Positions 1 through 10,511 are shown, counted from the stretch's first letter. The stretch is 64,000 nucleotides of DNA from Rhodoferax sp. BLA1 (GCF_013416775.1 NZ_SZVI01000012.1:520240-584239), one strand, 5' to 3'. Made by a program: numbers and translations. Notes: generated from the sequence alone by a model not told the origin.

Positions 1-1
1 G

Positions 2-610
2 GCCGAAGGCATCCACATCGACCGCGTGTTGATCAAGGTCGCCTCCACCTGGGAAGGCATCCAGGCCGCTGCCGAGCTGGAGCGCCGTGGCATCCACACC
101 AACCTGACTTTGTTGTTCGCGTTCTGCCAGGCCGTGGCTTGTGGCCAGGCCAAGGTGCAATTGATCTCGCCGTTTGTTGGCCGCATTTACGACTGGTACA
201 AAAAATCGGCTGGCGCTGCCTGGGTCGAAGCCGACAACACCGGTGTCAATGATCCCGGCGTCAAGTCGGTGGCGCAGATCTTCAACTACTACAAAAAGTT
301 TGGCATCAAAACCGAGGTGATGGGCGCCAGCTTCCGCAATGTGGGCCAGATCACGGCACTGGCTGGCTGTGACCTGCTGACCATCAGTCCCGACCTGCTG
401 GCCACGTTGGCAGAGACCGAAGCACCGCTGGCCAAGGCACTGGATGCCCAGGCCGCTCAGTCGATGGACATGGAGCCGGTGAATTTTGACGAAGCCTCCT
501 TCCGCTTTGCGCTGAACCAGGACGCGATGGCGACCGAAAAACTGTCTGAGGGCATCCGCGCCTTCTGTGCCGACGCCGTCAAACTGGATCAACTCTTGCT
601 CGGACATTAA
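2..610 (+). CDS. tal: Transaldolase, 5'-truncated by window edge
   Basis: Transaldolase moves a dihydroxyacetone unit between sugar phosphates in the non-oxidative pentose phosphate pathway, in the cytoplasm. The reading frame is open from base 2, so the true start lies outside the window; the GTG at base 26 is internal. The conserved TAL motif [10 protein letters not shown] is visible and includes the lysine that forms the Schiff base with substrate. The C-terminal part contains the usual [11 protein letters not shown] segment and ends at residue-level positions expected for the TalB type. It is followed after 2 bp by pgi, so the two sugar-phosphate genes are probably co-transcribed. Identification is by family motif; the missing N-terminus cannot be judged. 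Confidence 0.95.
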   Translation, partial: AEGIHIDRVLIKVASTWEGIQAAAELERRGIHTNLTLLFAFCQAVACGQAKVQLISPFVGRIYDWYKKSAGAAWVEADNTGVNDPGVKSVAQIFNYYKKFGIKTEVMGASFRNVGQITALAGCDLLTISPDLLATLAETEAPLAKALDAQAAQSMDMEPVNFDEASFRFALNQDAMATEKLSEGIRAFCADAVKLDQLLLGH

Positions 611-612
611 GC

Positions 613-2181
613 ATGAACACCACACGTTGCGACCGCACACCCAGCTGGGCGGCGCTGCAGGCCCGGTTTGAAACCAGCGGGCGCAGTTTTGACCTGCGTC
701 CCGAGTTTGCGGCGGACCCCCAGCGTTTTGCCAGCTTCAGCCAAAGTGCGCCGCACGTGTTTGCCGACCTGTCCAAAAACCTGATCGACGAGGCCACCCA
801 GGCCTTGTTGCTCGATCTGGCGCGTCAAAGCGGGTTGGAGTCGCACCGTGATGCGATGTTTGCCGGTGCCAAGATCAACAGCACCGAGCAGCGTGCTGTG
901 ATGCATTGGTTATTGAGAAATCCGCCTCTAGCCCTTGTGGATCAAGGGCGAGAAGATATCAAAAATGTAGCGACTGAGTTGGCCCAGGTGCATGCCACGC
1001 TGGACGCCATGCTGGCCTATGCCGAGGCTGTGCGGGCCGACGCCGACATCACCGATGTGGTGAACATCGGCATTGGTGGCTCCGACCTGGGGCCGCAGAT
1101 GGCGGTGCTGGCGCTCGACGAATTTGTGACACCGGGCAAACGTTTTCACTTTGTCTCGAATGTAGACGGGCATGAACTGGCGGCGGTGCTCAAGAAGGTC
1201 AAGGTCGAGAGCACCTTGTTCCTGATCGCTAGCAAAACCTTCACCACGATCGAGACCATGACCAACGCGCACAGCGCCAAGGCATGGTTTGAGGCGCAGG
1301 GTGGCACCCACATCGCGCGGCATTTTGCGGCGCTCACCACCAATGTGGCGGCCGCCAACAGTTTTGGCATCAGCACCACCTTTGGCTTCTGGGACTGGGT
1401 GGGCGGGCGTTATTCGGTCTGGTCGGCGATTGGCCTGCCGTTGGCGATTGCCATTGGTGCGCCCGGTTTCCGTGAATTTCTGGCCGGTGCACACGACATG
1501 GACGAGCATTTCCGCACGGCCCCGCTGGCGCAGAACCTGCCGGTGCGCTTAGGGCTGTTGGATGTCTGGTACCGCAACTTCCACGGCTTCACCAGCCGCA
1601 GTGTGGCGCCTTACCACTGCGCCCTGAAACGTTACCCGGCTTACCTGCAACAGCTGGAGATGGAAAGCAACGGCAAACGGGTTGATGCCAGCGGCGAGGC
1701 CTTGCCTTTTTCGACCTCTCCCGTGGTGTGGGGTGAACCAGGTACCAATGGCCAGCACGCCTACTTCCAGATGCTGCACCAGGGCACCGACGTGGTGCCG
1801 GTGGAGTTTGTGGCGGTCAAGAAACCACAGCACAGCCTGCCTGGCCACCACACCCTGCTGCTGGCCAATGTGCTGGCCCAGGCGCAGGCGCTGATGTTGG
1901 GCAAAACCGATGCCGGTGGCCACAAACATTTCACCGGCAACCGGCCCAGCACCTTCCTGTTGCTCGACGAGCTGACCCCGACTTCGCTGGGTGCGCTGAT
2001 TGCCTTGCAGGAACACCGTGTGTTTGTCTCGGGCAGCCTGTGGGGCATCAACAGCTTTGACCAGTGGGGTGTGGAGCTCGGCAAGGTCTTGGCCAAGGAC
2101 GTCGAGGCTCGTCTGCTCAGTGGCGACACAGCGGGGCTGGACGGCTCCACAGCGGGCCTGCTGGCCCGTTTGCAGGCTTGA
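613..2181 (+). CDS. pgi: Glucose-6-phosphate isomerase
   Basis: This enzyme interconverts glucose 6-phosphate and fructose 6-phosphate in the cytoplasm. At 522 aa it is slightly shorter than the usual ~549 aa. The sequence shows the IGIGGSDLGP sugar-phosphate motif, the signature WVGGRYSVWSAIG, the segment QLEMESNGK with the catalytic glutamate, GTNGQHAYFQ with the catalytic histidine, and the C-terminal signature GSLWGINSFDQWGVELGK. It starts 2 bp after tal. An oddity: codons at about 924-966 (peptide PLALVDQGREDIKN) match a dispersed DNA repeat seen again at 2998-3038. The repeat therefore appears to sit in frame inside the coding region, between the conserved RAVMHWLLR and ITDVVNIGIGG blocks. 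Confidence 0.96.
   Translation: MNTTRCDRTPSWAALQARFETSGRSFDLRPEFAADPQRFASFSQSAPHVFADLSKNLIDEATQALLLDLARQSGLESHRDAMFAGAKINSTEQRAVMHWLLRNPPLALVDQGREDIKNVATELAQVHATLDAMLAYAEAVRADADITDVVNIGIGGSDLGPQMAVLALDEFVTPGKRFHFVSNVDGHELAAVLKKVKVESTLFLIASKTFTTIETMTNAHSAKAWFEAQGGTHIARHFAALTTNVAAANSFGISTTFGFWDWVGGRYSVWSAIGLPLAIAIGAPGFREFLAGAHDMDEHFRTAPLAQNLPVRLGLLDVWYRNFHGFTSRSVAPYHCALKRYPAYLQQLEMESNGKRVDASGEALPFSTSPVVWGEPGTNGQHAYFQMLHQGTDVVPVEFVAVKKPQHSLPGHHTLLLANVLAQAQALMLGKTDAGGHKHFTGNRPSTFLLLDELTPTSLGALIALQEHRVFVSGSLWGINSFDQWGVELGKVLAKDVEARLLSGDTAGLDGSTAGLLARLQA
924..966 (+). repeat. Dispersed repeat copy 1, inside pgi
   Basis: The core 924-952 matches 2998-3026 with two mismatches. It contains the inverted pair AGCCCTT / AAGGGC. 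The reading frame is kept through it. A third, more diverged copy lies between groEL and groES. Confidence 0.7.
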
Positions 2182-2293
2182 CCCCACACGCGGTGTTGTT
2201 GGACACAACACCGCGCTCTGCCAACGGCAGAGGCCCGAGCCGCCCGGCGCGGGCCCAGCAGCTTCATCCCATGGCGTTAACAAGGATGTGTTC

Positions 2294-2917
2294 GTGAACA
2301 TTGTTTTTGACTTTGGTGCGGTGTTATTCACCTGGCAACCCGGCACCTTGCTGATGCAGACTTTCCCGCAGCGTGTGCGCACACCCGACGAGGCCGCGCA
2401 GCTGGCGCACCAGGTGTTTGGCCATGCCGACTGGCACGACTTTGACCGAGGCCTGCTGGAAACCGATGCGGTGGTGGCACGCACCGCCCAGCGGCTGGAC
2501 TTGCCGCAGCAGGACTTGGCGGCCCTGGTGCAGGGCATTGGTGAACGCTTGACGGTGATGTCGGAGTCACTGGCGGTGCTGACGCAGTTGCACCAGCGCC
2601 GTCTGGCATGCGATGGTGTGAGCGGTTTGTATTTCCTGTCCAACATGCCGGTGCTTTATGCCCGTTATCTGGAGCAACATCACCCGTTTTTGCAGTGGTT
2701 TGACGGCGGTATTTTTTCAGGGGATGTGCTGCAGATCAAACCGGACCCAGCCATTTACCAACTGCTGCAAAGCCGCTACAGCCTGGCTCCCGACAGCACC
2801 GTGTTCATCGACGACCTCAAACACAACATCACGACCGCCCAGTCACTGGGTTGGCACGGCATCCACTTCACTTCAGCGCAGCAGTTGCAAACGGATTTGG
2901 CCCTGCTGGGCTTGTAG
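2294..2917 (+). CDS. HAD-superfamily hydrolase (haloacid dehalogenase-like phosphatase)
   Basis: The 207-aa product is a HAD-type hydrolase, probably acting on a small phosphorylated or halogenated substrate in the cytoplasm. It starts with MNIVFDFGAVLF, the HAD motif I, although the usual DxD is DFG here with the second aspartate replaced. This is common in a YihX-like subset annotated as epoxide hydrolase N-terminal domain-like phosphatase. Motif II is FLSNMP, the lysine is in QIKPDPAIY, and motif IV is FIDDLKHN. The open frame runs back to 2000 across the pgi end. I choose GTG 2294 because AAGGA lies at 2282-2286 with 7-nt spacing and motif I begins there. The substrate is not known. Confidence 0.85.
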   Translation: MNIVFDFGAVLFTWQPGTLLMQTFPQRVRTPDEAAQLAHQVFGHADWHDFDRGLLETDAVVARTAQRLDLPQQDLAALVQGIGERLTVMSESLAVLTQLHQRRLACDGVSGLYFLSNMPVLYARYLEQHHPFLQWFDGGIFSGDVLQIKPDPAIYQLLQSRYSLAPDSTVFIDDLKHNITTAQSLGWHGIHFTSAQQLQTDLALLGL

Positions 2918-2997
2918 CGCGTCCACATGGTCTGAAAGGCAGGTGTTCCCGCTAGCGACGTAGTGCCGACTCAGGTGTGACGTTATAAGGAAAAACA

Positions 2998-3038
2998 GCC
3001 TCTAGCCCTTATGGGTCAAGGGCGAGTAGCTTCTGAAA
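2998..3038 (+). repeat. Dispersed repeat copy 2, intergenic
   Basis: The core matches 924-952 in pgi with two mismatches and sits between the HAD gene and the groEL terminator. It has the same AGCCCTT...AAGGGC inverted arms. Confidence 0.65.
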
Positions 3039-3045
3039 CCATAGT

Positions 3046-3083
3046 AAAAACCCTCGCAGAGTTTGCACTCTGCGGGGGTTTTT
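3046..3083. terminator. Bidirectional intrinsic terminator between HAD gene and groEL
   Basis: The left arm is 3051-3061 and the right arm 3068-3078, with a 6-nt loop; the 11-bp stem has one G-T pair. It is flanked by AAAAA (3046-3050) and TTTTT (3079-3083), so it can stop transcription from both convergent sides. Confidence 0.85.
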
Positions 3084-3127
3084 GATGGTGAGTCGAGTGC
3101 CTTAAAAGCCACTCGACGCCGCATGGT

Positions 3128-3199
3128 GATCTACAGCTAGGCGTTTGGGCGCAGACAGTACCAGAGGTACGGCAAGCCCAAACAACGACGCTGTAGGTC
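3128..3199 (-). other. Long structured element in the groEL 3' untranslated region
   Basis: Three nested stems are visible: 3128-3137 with 3190-3199 (10 bp, one T-G), 3143-3150 with 3176-3183 (8 bp perfect), and 3158-3162 with 3166-3170 (5 bp, 3-nt loop). It lies 17 nt beyond the groEL stop and before the terminator, so it would be transcribed in the groESL mRNA. Function is unknown; a stabilising 3' structure is one possibility. Confidence 0.6.
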
Positions 3200-3215
3200 G
3201 CCAGGCAAGGAGCTC

Positions 3216-4880
<1,665 letters not shown>

Positions 4881-4892
4881 TTAAGTGAAATG

Positions 4893-4932
4893 AGTCGCTA
4901 GCCCGCATGAATCAAGCGTGACCAGCTATCTA
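4893..4932 (-). repeat. Diverged dispersed repeat copy 3 between groES and groEL
   Basis: The string GCTAGCCCGCATGAATCAAG and the following CAGCTATC resemble the repeat at 924 and 2998, but with several changes. It fills half of the 85-bp groES-groEL gap. It may act as an intra-operon structure, but the similarity is weak. Confidence 0.4.
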
Positions 4933-4947
4933 TTTGGTATTGAGTGC

Positions 4948-5238
4948 TTACTTCTCGACGACTGCGAACAGGTCGTCTTCTTTCATCACCAGCAGTTCGT
5001 CGCCATCGACCTTGACGGTCTGGCCGCTGTACTTGCCAAACAACACGCGGTCACCGACCTTCACGCTCATCGCGCCGAGTTCGCCCTTGTCGTTCTTCTT
5101 GCCAGGGCCAACGGCCAGCACTTCACCTTGATCAGGCTTTTCAGCAGCACTGTCAGGGATCACGATGCCGGAAGCGGTGCGGGTTTCGTTTTCAACGCGC
5201 TTGACAATCACGCGGTCGTGCAGGGGACGAAGTTTCAT
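4948..5238 (-). CDS. groS: Co-chaperonin GroES (Hsp10)
   Basis: GroES is the heptameric lid of the GroEL chamber. The 96-aa protein begins [16 protein letters not shown], the family signature, and carries the mobile loop region [20 protein letters not shown]. It is the first gene of the groESL operon, with AGGAGAT just upstream of its ATG on the minus strand. Regulation by heat and HrcA is indicated by the CIRCE dyad about 105 bp upstream. Confidence 0.99.
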   Translation of the reverse strand: MKLRPLHDRVIVKRVENETRTASGIVIPDSAAEKPDQGEVLAVGPGKKNDKGELGAMSVKVGDRVLFGKYSGQTVKVDGDELLVMKEDDLFAVVEK

Positions 5239-5341
5239 AAAGATCTCCTAAAGTTTTGAAACAAGGTTTAAAACGCAAACGCCAGCTGCGGCAGCGGGCT
5301 GTTGTTGTCTTGAAGAGATGTGTGTTCATCACACCGTGCTG

Positions 5342-5368
5342 TTAGCACTCATCTCTATCGAGTGCTAA
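5342..5368 (-). promoter_or_regulatory. CIRCE operator (HrcA binding site)
   Basis: A perfect TTAGCACTC (5342-5350), 9-bp spacer and GAGTGCTAA (5360-5368) form the canonical CIRCE element upstream of groES. HrcA is the known repressor of this site. No hrcA gene is in the window. Confidence 0.96.
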
Positions 5369-5396
5369 TGATAAGGGCGTTTGAAAGCTTTTCAAG
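5368..5396 (-). promoter_or_regulatory. groESL promoter
   Basis: On the minus strand TTGAAA (5390-5395) and TATCAT (5368-5373) are 16 bp apart, directly abutting the CIRCE. The longer CTTGAAA also fits a sigma-32 -35 element, so dual control is possible. Confidence 0.6.
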
Positions 5397-5446
5397 AGCT
5401 AGGCTGACATTTCCCTTGTGTTTGTCAGGTGGCATGTGTCGAGTTG

Positions 5447-5625
5447 TCGAGTTTCAGCTAACTCAATAGTTTTCTCACTTAACTCGATAGTGATGCCCCC
5501 GGATTCGAAGTTCAGCCAGCGCTGACGTTTAGGGGCGTGAAGCGGCCAGGCGTTCAGGAAACCTAAATGCCATCGGCCGTGTCTTTGAAATTGTGGGCGT
5601 CCGGATTGGGCCAGTTGCTGTCAGT
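5447..5625 (+). repeat. Left direct repeat of the ~45-kb accessory region
   Basis: Bases 5458-5522 are identical to 50208-50272. Similarity then continues at roughly 80-85% to about 5625 (50375 in the other copy). The shared part contains TAACTCAATAG and TAACTCGATAG spaced 21 bp apart. It lies between the groESL promoter and the recombinase gene, so it may be an attachment-site remnant. The alternative is a dispersed non-coding repeat. Confidence 0.75.
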
Positions 5626-5777
5626 CGCGAATGACCGCTGTCCGGCAGCCAAATGACTCTGTCAATTTGCCCCATCAGTAATCCATCCCTTTCAGCAGGG
5701 GGCGCCTGGAATGCTAACGGATCAAGGCTGGGTTTTCGCCATTCCCGATGCAACAAGTCAAAGAGAAAACTGGTCAA

Positions 5778-6401
5778 TCAGATGTCTGTCTGCTCGGCGA
5801 GCTCCAGTGCATCTTCGACTTCGATTCCCAGATAACGCACCGTGCTCTCGATTTTGGTGTGGCCCAGCAGCAGTTGCACTGCCCGAAGGTTCTTGGTTCG
5901 GCGATAGATCAGGGTCGCTTTGGTTCTGCGCATGGAATGGGTTCCATATTGGGCAGGATCTAAACCGATCTCCTTAATCCAACTGTCCAAAATTCGGGCG
6001 TACTGTCGCGTGCCCAGATGTGGTGATTCATGAACGCGGCTCGGAAACAAGTAGTCGTCCGCCTTCAGTGATGACTCTTTGATCCAGGTCTCGACCGCTT
6101 CACGAGTAGGCTGTGTGATTTCAAACTGAACCGGCAATGATGTTTTTTGTTGCAAGACGATGGCGCGGGTCGAGACGCGATCACCATGACAGATGTCATT
6201 GACGCGCAATTTCACCAAATCGCAGGCCCTGAGTTTGCTATCCAGCCCCAGATCAAACAACGCCAGTTCTCGAGTCCTTTTGTTGAGCTGTAGTCGAATC
6301 CTGATGGCCCAGATGTCTTTGAGCTTGAGAGGTGACTTTTGACCAACAATTTTTCCCTTGTTCCATGGAATCTTGGCAGGCGAAGCGGTTGTAGTGTCCA
6401 C
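5778..6401 (-). CDS. Short tyrosine recombinase / integrase
   Basis: This is a DNA strand-exchange enzyme of the phage integrase family. The 207-aa protein is short and consists mainly of the catalytic domain, with no clear N-terminal core-binding domain. The catalytic set is visible: Arg58 in LRACDL, Lys86, His155-x-x-Arg158 in THSMRRTKAT, His181 in LLGHTKIEST and Tyr190 in VRYLGI. It lies 150 bp inside the left direct repeat, which is where an island integrase is expected. Proteins of this size and type also occur as orphan copies, so a link to island movement is inference. Its upstream region (6402-6720) shows no other gene. Confidence 0.9.
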   Translation of the reverse strand: MDTTTASPAKIPWNKGKIVGQKSPLKLKDIWAIRIRLQLNKRTRELALFDLGLDSKLRACDLVKLRVNDICHGDRVSTRAIVLQQKTSLPVQFEITQPTREAVETWIKESSLKADDYLFPSRVHESPHLGTRQYARILDSWIKEIGLDPAQYGTHSMRRTKATLIYRRTKNLRAVQLLLGHTKIESTVRYLGIEVEDALELAEQTDI

Positions 6402-6720
6402 AATGATCTCCTAAAAGTTGGGGGAGAACAACTGTGGACCGGTTGTGCGAATAGTCAATTCGATCCGGCCGTGGAATGCCGGACAGCTGACATTGGCCAT
6501 CGGCTTGTCGGTGCCCACAAGAGCCATTCGACTTTCGCAACTACCTGCTACAAAGCGGACGGTCAAACGATGGCAGTAAGGCAATGTCTTGCATGATTGA
6601 TTGCACCGTGGGCATCGCATCGCAAAAGCGTTCACACGGCTTCAAATGCTTGCCCATGGATCTGGATCCAAGCCTGGGTTCTCACGTTTGAACCGGAATT
6701 CCTCATGATCAGATAGAAAA
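6402..6720. other. Intergenic region upstream of the integrase
   Basis: This 319-bp stretch holds only short open frames without recognisable products. AGGAGATCATTG lies just upstream of the integrase ATG on the minus strand. I see no RNA gene or strong dyad. Confidence 0.5.
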
Positions 6721-8121
6721 TCACCGCATCGCTGAAACGCGCGGCAATCTGATTGTGAACGCGGTGATGGTTGTCGATGAGGCTGCAGAAATGCTTCCTC
6801 CATGTGCTAAGACGATGGACTTGGCAATTGCCAGACCGAGGCCAGTTCCGTCACGGCGTTGACGTGCAGTGTCAACTCTGAAAAATCGATCAAAAATACG
6901 TTCCAGATATTCCTCTGGGATGAAATCACCTGTGTTTTCAATTCGCATTAACACCCAATCGGATTCCTGCGAAATGCAAACATTAATCGATCCATTTGGT
7001 GCCGAATGTCGAATGGCATTGGACATAATATTCCCGATGGCCCGCCTCAACATAAACCTGTCGGCATTCACGATCGCGTCACCTTCAAGGATGAGCCGTA
7101 ATCCCTTTTCTTCCGCCACAGCATCATAGTAATCAAAGAGAGCTTTGATCTCCTGAGCCAGCGTAATTGAGGTACAGCTTGATGCCGTCAAACTGTTTTC
7201 GGACTTGGCTAACAAAAGCATGTCAGAAATCATCCGGGTCATATGATCCAATTCTTCGGCGTTCGATTCAAGAACGCTACGGTACTCATCGGCACTGCGC
7301 ATTCGCGTTAACGAGACCTGGGTCTCTGTCATCAGGTTACTGACCGGCGTACGTAGTTCATGCGCAATGTCGGAAGAAAAATCGGATAGGCGCTCAAAGG
7401 CTTCTTCAAGACGGGCCAGCATGTCATTGAGTGACTGCGCAAGTTCCTCTAGCTCGACTGGCACTGAATCAACCTTTACACGTCGATTGAGCTGTTGAGC
7501 CGTTACAACCTGAGCTTGATCGCGCATGGCGCGCAGGGGTTGCAGTCCACGTCTTACAGCAACCCATCCAAGCAAGCCGCTAAAAGCAGCAGCAATTGCG
7601 ACAAACAGCCATAAGGTTTGCACGAACGACTGCATGTATGCCAAGTGATGCATGATGTCCATGGATGTCGCCACGATGACCTTAACTCCGGGATCAGTAC
7701 CAATCGACACCTCATCGGCAATGCCCCGATACGACTGCTCACCAGACTGCCACCTGAAAGGTTTGTTCGGGTGATTGGCGGCGCTTGACATGACCAATTC
7801 TTTGGGGAAAGTAGCGTCAGGTGTGGAAAAGATCGTCTCGCCCTTTGCGTCATACACGATCAAGTCCAAACCATAGTGGCCGACGAGTGCATCATTTAGA
7901 ACTTGCGTAATCTGTTGGCGATCACTTGGTGAGTCAAATTTTTCAAAGGTATGACGAGTCAATGTCATTTTGGCCGTCAAAACCTCCATATCCTGTTCTT
8001 CAAAGTGCTTTTCAACCGTTGAGGAAATGACAAACCCGAGTGTCATTAGAACCACGGTAGAAGTAATCGCAAATAGTAAAGTCAGCTCCAGCGTGATTGA
8101 TCTTTTTCTGTTCAGGCGCAA
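6721..8121 (-). CDS. cusS: Heavy-metal sensor histidine kinase (CusS/CopS type)
   Basis: This is an inner-membrane sensor of periplasmic metal, most likely Cu(I)/Ag(I). Order in the 466 residues: TM1 about 12-34, periplasmic domain 35-165, TM2 about 167-188, HAMP, then the HisKA box with phospho-acceptor His254 in DIAHELRTP. The N box is [10 protein letters not shown] (around 364-373), and a glycine-rich ATP lid DGTGLGLAI is at 424-432. It overlaps the response regulator gene by 10 bp, so the pair is co-translated. Copper as ligand is inferred from the surrounding genes. The symbol marks the family, not proven orthology. Confidence 0.9.
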   Translation of the reverse strand: MRLNRKRSITLELTLLFAITSTVVLMTLGFVISSTVEKHFEEQDMEVLTAKMTLTRHTFEKFDSPSDRQQITQVLNDALVGHYGLDLIVYDAKGETIFSTPDATFPKELVMSSAANHPNKPFRWQSGEQSYRGIADEVSIGTDPGVKVIVATSMDIMHHLAYMQSFVQTLWLFVAIAAAFSGLLGWVAVRRGLQPLRAMRDQAQVVTAQQLNRRVKVDSVPVELEELAQSLNDMLARLEEAFERLSDFSSDIAHELRTPVSNLMTETQVSLTRMRSADEYRSVLESNAEELDHMTRMISDMLLLAKSENSLTASSCTSITLAQEIKALFDYYDAVAEEKGLRLILEGDAIVNADRFMLRRAIGNIMSNAIRHSAPNGSINVCISQESDWVLMRIENTGDFIPEEYLERIFDRFFRVDTARQRRDGTGLGLAIAKSIVLAHGGSISAASSTTITAFTIRLPRVSAMR

Positions 8122-8795
8122 TCTGGATTCTCCAAAACATAGCCCATTCCGCGAATTGTGCGTATGAGCTTGGGTTCGAAATCGTCATCTACCTTGGCGC
8201 GCAAACGTCGCATTGCAACTTCGATCACATTGGTGTCAGAGTCAAAATTCATATCCCACACTTGAGAGGCAATCAACGAGCGCGGCAACACCTCGCCCTG
8301 GCGGCGTAAAAGCAGTTCAAGTAGTGCGAACTCTTTGGCTGTGAGGTCAATGCGCTTTCCAGCACGGGTAACCCGACGACGCATCAAATCAAGATGCAAA
8401 TTGGATGCCTCCAAGAAGTCCGCGGCAGAAACCTTGGATCCTCTGCGCAAAAGGGTTCGAACACGGGCTAGCAGTTCTGAGAACGCAAACGGTTTGACCA
8501 AATAGTCATCGGCTCCGAGCTCTAGGCCCTTCACTCGATCATCAACATGATCGCGGGCCGTCAAAAACAGCACTGGAATATCCTTGCCTGAGCGTCGAAT
8601 GCCTGCCAACACCCCCCATCCATCTATGCCCGGCAGCATCACATCCAGTATGACCAAGTCGTAATCTTCAGTGAGTGCGCTGTGTAAACCGTCTGTCCCG
8701 TTGCGCAACAGATCTGTGACAAACCCCGCTTCAAGCAAACCTTGTTTGAGGTAATCCCCGGTCTTTTGCTCATCTTCAACTATTAAGATTTTCAT
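8112..8795 (-). CDS. cusR: Heavy-metal response regulator (CusR/CopR, OmpR family)
   Basis: This 227-aa DNA-binding regulator has a receiver domain (acidic pocket EDE at 7-9, phospho-acceptor Asp51 in LDVMLPG, Lys101 in LVKPF) and a C-terminal winged helix ([20 protein letters not shown] onward, ending [14 protein letters not shown]). It is transcribed divergently from the DUF411 gene. Between them lies ATAACA-N4-TGTAAT at 8861-8876, the likely binding site for its own product. Similar dyads recur upstream of other copper operons in the window, which points to a shared regulon. Confidence 0.93.
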   Translation of the reverse strand: MKILIVEDEQKTGDYLKQGLLEAGFVTDLLRNGTDGLHSALTEDYDLVILDVMLPGIDGWGVLAGIRRSGKDIPVLFLTARDHVDDRVKGLELGADDYLVKPFAFSELLARVRTLLRRGSKVSAADFLEASNLHLDLMRRRVTRAGKRIDLTAKEFALLELLLRRQGEVLPRSLIASQVWDMNFDSDTNVIEVAMRRLRAKVDDDFEPKLIRTIRGMGYVLENPDCA

Positions 8796-8860
8796 GGCGT
8801 CCCTTCAATGTTTTCTAATCTGGTGCCATTTTCGATTGCAACAGTCCCGTAGATGTACAG

Positions 8861-8876
8861 ATAACAAGAATGTAAT
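8861..8876. promoter_or_regulatory. Candidate CusR/CopR box 1
   Basis: ATAACA-AGAA-TGTAAT is a near-palindrome in the divergent cusR / DUF411 spacer. It resembles copper-box dyads of CopR/CusR-type regulators (ATTACA-N4-TGTAAT). Confidence 0.6.
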
Positions 8877-8956
8877 ATTCGGCTCATCGAACTGTTAGGT
8901 GGCAACGGTCACACTTCATCTTTTACTCATTGCATGTTGATGTGAAAGGAAATGGT

Positions 8957-9433
8957 TTGACTAAAAATTCAAATGTGAACCGGCGGGAAATGGTCGTTGG
9001 CGTTCTTGTGTTGCCTTGGGTGACCACTCAAGCGGCACCTTCGCGTGAGTTGATCGAGGTGTGGAAGACGCCAACCTGTGGTTGTTGTAAAGACTGGATT
9101 TCGCACTTGGAAAAAGAAGGTTTTGATGTCAAGACCTACATGGTGAGCGAGTCAGCCAAAACTGCTCAGCGAAGCAAGATCGGCATTCCAGAAAAATTGG
9201 GCTCCTGTCATACAGCGCTCGTTAAGGGCTATGCCCTTGAGGGCCATGTGCCAGGACGCGACATCCGTCGCTTGTTAATCGAGCGACCGCGTGCAGTTGG
9301 ATTGGCGGTTCCGGGTATGCCGGTTGGCTCACCTGGTATGGACGGCCCTGAATACGGGGGCCGAAAAGATCCTTACAACGTTCTGTTGGTTCAGCGCGAT
9401 GGATCTTCCTCTGTTTTTCATGCCTATTCATGA
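8957..9433 (+). CDS. DUF411 copper-region periplasmic protein
   Basis: DUF411 proteins accompany copper-resistance genes and are thought to bind metal in the periplasm; no reaction is known. The metal-binding motif is TPTCGCCKDW, with further cysteine in LGSCHTALV and a PGMPVGSPGM methionine segment. The N-terminus has NRREMVVGVLVLPW, a possible twin-arginine-like signal. The open frame starts at 8930. I choose TTG 8957 because AAAGGA lies at 8945-8950 with 6-nt spacing. It is divergent from cusR and shares the box at 8861-8876. The start is uncertain; GTG 8942 is an alternative. Confidence 0.8.
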   Translation: MTKNSNVNRREMVVGVLVLPWVTTQAAPSRELIEVWKTPTCGCCKDWISHLEKEGFDVKTYMVSESAKTAQRSKIGIPEKLGSCHTALVKGYALEGHVPGRDIRRLLIERPRAVGLAVPGMPVGSPGMDGPEYGGRKDPYNVLLVQRDGSSSVFHAYS

Positions 9434-9509
9434 GCACAAGTCGCCCGCAACAGCAACGGTTCTCCCTATTTTGGTCAATTGTGCTTCGAGCTCGGGAGTG
9501 ATACATGAA

Positions 9510-9538
9510 GCCCAATGCGCCAGGTATCCGCACTGGGC
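9510..9538. terminator. Stem-loop between convergent DUF411 and CusF-like genes
   Basis: GCCCAATGCG pairs with CGCACTGGGC with one mismatch and a 9-nt loop. No clear U-run follows, so it is only a possible terminator. Confidence 0.4.
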
Positions 9539-9554
9539 GATTGCATCATGTCAG

Positions 9555-9896
9555 TTACTTGATTGGCTGTAGCTCTGTGACGATCAACTGGCCATTTTCG
9601 TGAAGAGCCATGAAGCGCACCTTGTCTCCAGCCTTTACCATGTCGAGCATGGACTTGTCTCTGGCCACAAAAACCATGGTCATTGGAGGCATCTCAAGGT
9701 GTTTAATCTCACCATGCTTGATAGTGAGTTTTCCCGCTTCTTTATCGATTTTTCGAACTTCCCCGTCTGTCAAGCTAGGCTTTGCAGACATATCCATTGT
9801 GTTGTGGTCTGGGGACGTCTGTGCAAAAACTGAGCCAAAAAATAGGGACGGCAGGGTTATGGCTATTGCAGCCAGCAAAGGTTTCGTTTGTTTCAT
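9555..9896 (-). CDS. CusF-like periplasmic copper-binding protein
   Basis: This is a probable periplasmic Cu(I) chaperone of the CusF fold. The 113-aa protein starts at ATG 9896 (MKQTKPLLAAIAITLPSLFF, a clear signal peptide) with AGGAAA upstream; the open frame reads further back without a better start. The metal site is HLEMPPMTM, where the classical CusF WPEMTM tryptophan is replaced by methionine. The cation-pi ligand is therefore missing and a Met-rich site is likely. It is the last gene of a minus-strand run with the cupredoxin, oxidase and TolC genes. Confidence 0.88.
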   Translation of the reverse strand: MKQTKPLLAAIAITLPSLFFGSVFAQTSPDHNTMDMSAKPSLTDGEVRKIDKEAGKLTIKHGEIKHLEMPPMTMVFVARDKSMLDMVKAGDKVRFMALHENGQLIVTELQPIK

Positions 9897-9946
9897 GAAG
9901 TATTTCCTGAAAAGGTAATAGTCAAAGGACCGATAGCGAGTTGACC

Positions 9947-10438
9947 TTACTTGGCGGCTACGATGACGCGGCCTTTCATACCTGCCTCGAAGTGCCCTGG
10001 GTGCAGACACGCAAAATTGATGGTGTCCGCCTTTGTGAATTGCCATATCACATCTCCCTGCTTGCCCGGTGCCAGACTGATCTTGTTCGGCTCGTCGTGT
10101 TCCATATCGGGAAACTTCTTCATGACCTCGTAGTGTTCCAGCAGTTCCTTTTCTGTTCCCAGGCTGAATTCATGTTTGACGCCATCGGTGTTTTTTAAGA
10201 CAAAGCGGATCGTTTCCCCCTTTTTGACCCGAATTTCAGAGGGTTTGAAGCGCATGCCGTTCATCATCTCCATTTCGATCGTACGGTTGACTTTGGAAGC
10301 GACTCCGGGTTTTCCAGTGGGCGAATCACCATGTCCTCCAGCGTGAGATCCCGAGGCCAATGCGGCAGAAGATGCTGCAAGCAATGCGATGGAAACCAGT
10401 GTGGAAGACTTCGACAGGAGGAGTTTTGCAAATTTCAT
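9947..10438 (-). CDS. copI: Periplasmic cupredoxin (CopI-like plastocyanin/azurin family)
   Basis: This is a type-1 copper protein of the periplasm, of the CopI kind found in Burkholderiales copper clusters. The 163-aa protein has a signal peptide (residues 1 to about 28), a His/Gly linker (GSHAGGHG) and one cupredoxin domain. Ligands visible are His in VKHEF, then Cys, His and Met in CLHPGHFEAGM. The loop matches the C-x4-H-x4-M spacing of this class. It lies between the CusF-like gene and the multicopper oxidase, so an electron-transfer or copper-buffering role beside the oxidase is likely. Family is clear; the exact role is inferred. Confidence 0.88.
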   Translation of the reverse strand: MKFAKLLLSKSSTLVSIALLAASSAALASGSHAGGHGDSPTGKPGVASKVNRTIEMEMMNGMRFKPSEIRVKKGETIRFVLKNTDGVKHEFSLGTEKELLEHYEVMKKFPDMEHDEPNKISLAPGKQGDVIWQFTKADTINFACLHPGHFEAGMKGRVIVAAK

Positions 10439-10511
10439 GTTTACTTATTTAATGGAGGGTTGATAACGCTGAAAAAATTGAGCGACAAATGGCTTTGGCG
10501 GCGTTTTACAG

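Noticed and set aside
1549..2646. 365-aa frame antisense to pgi and the HAD gene
   Set aside because: Overlaps two well-supported genes and shows no domain.
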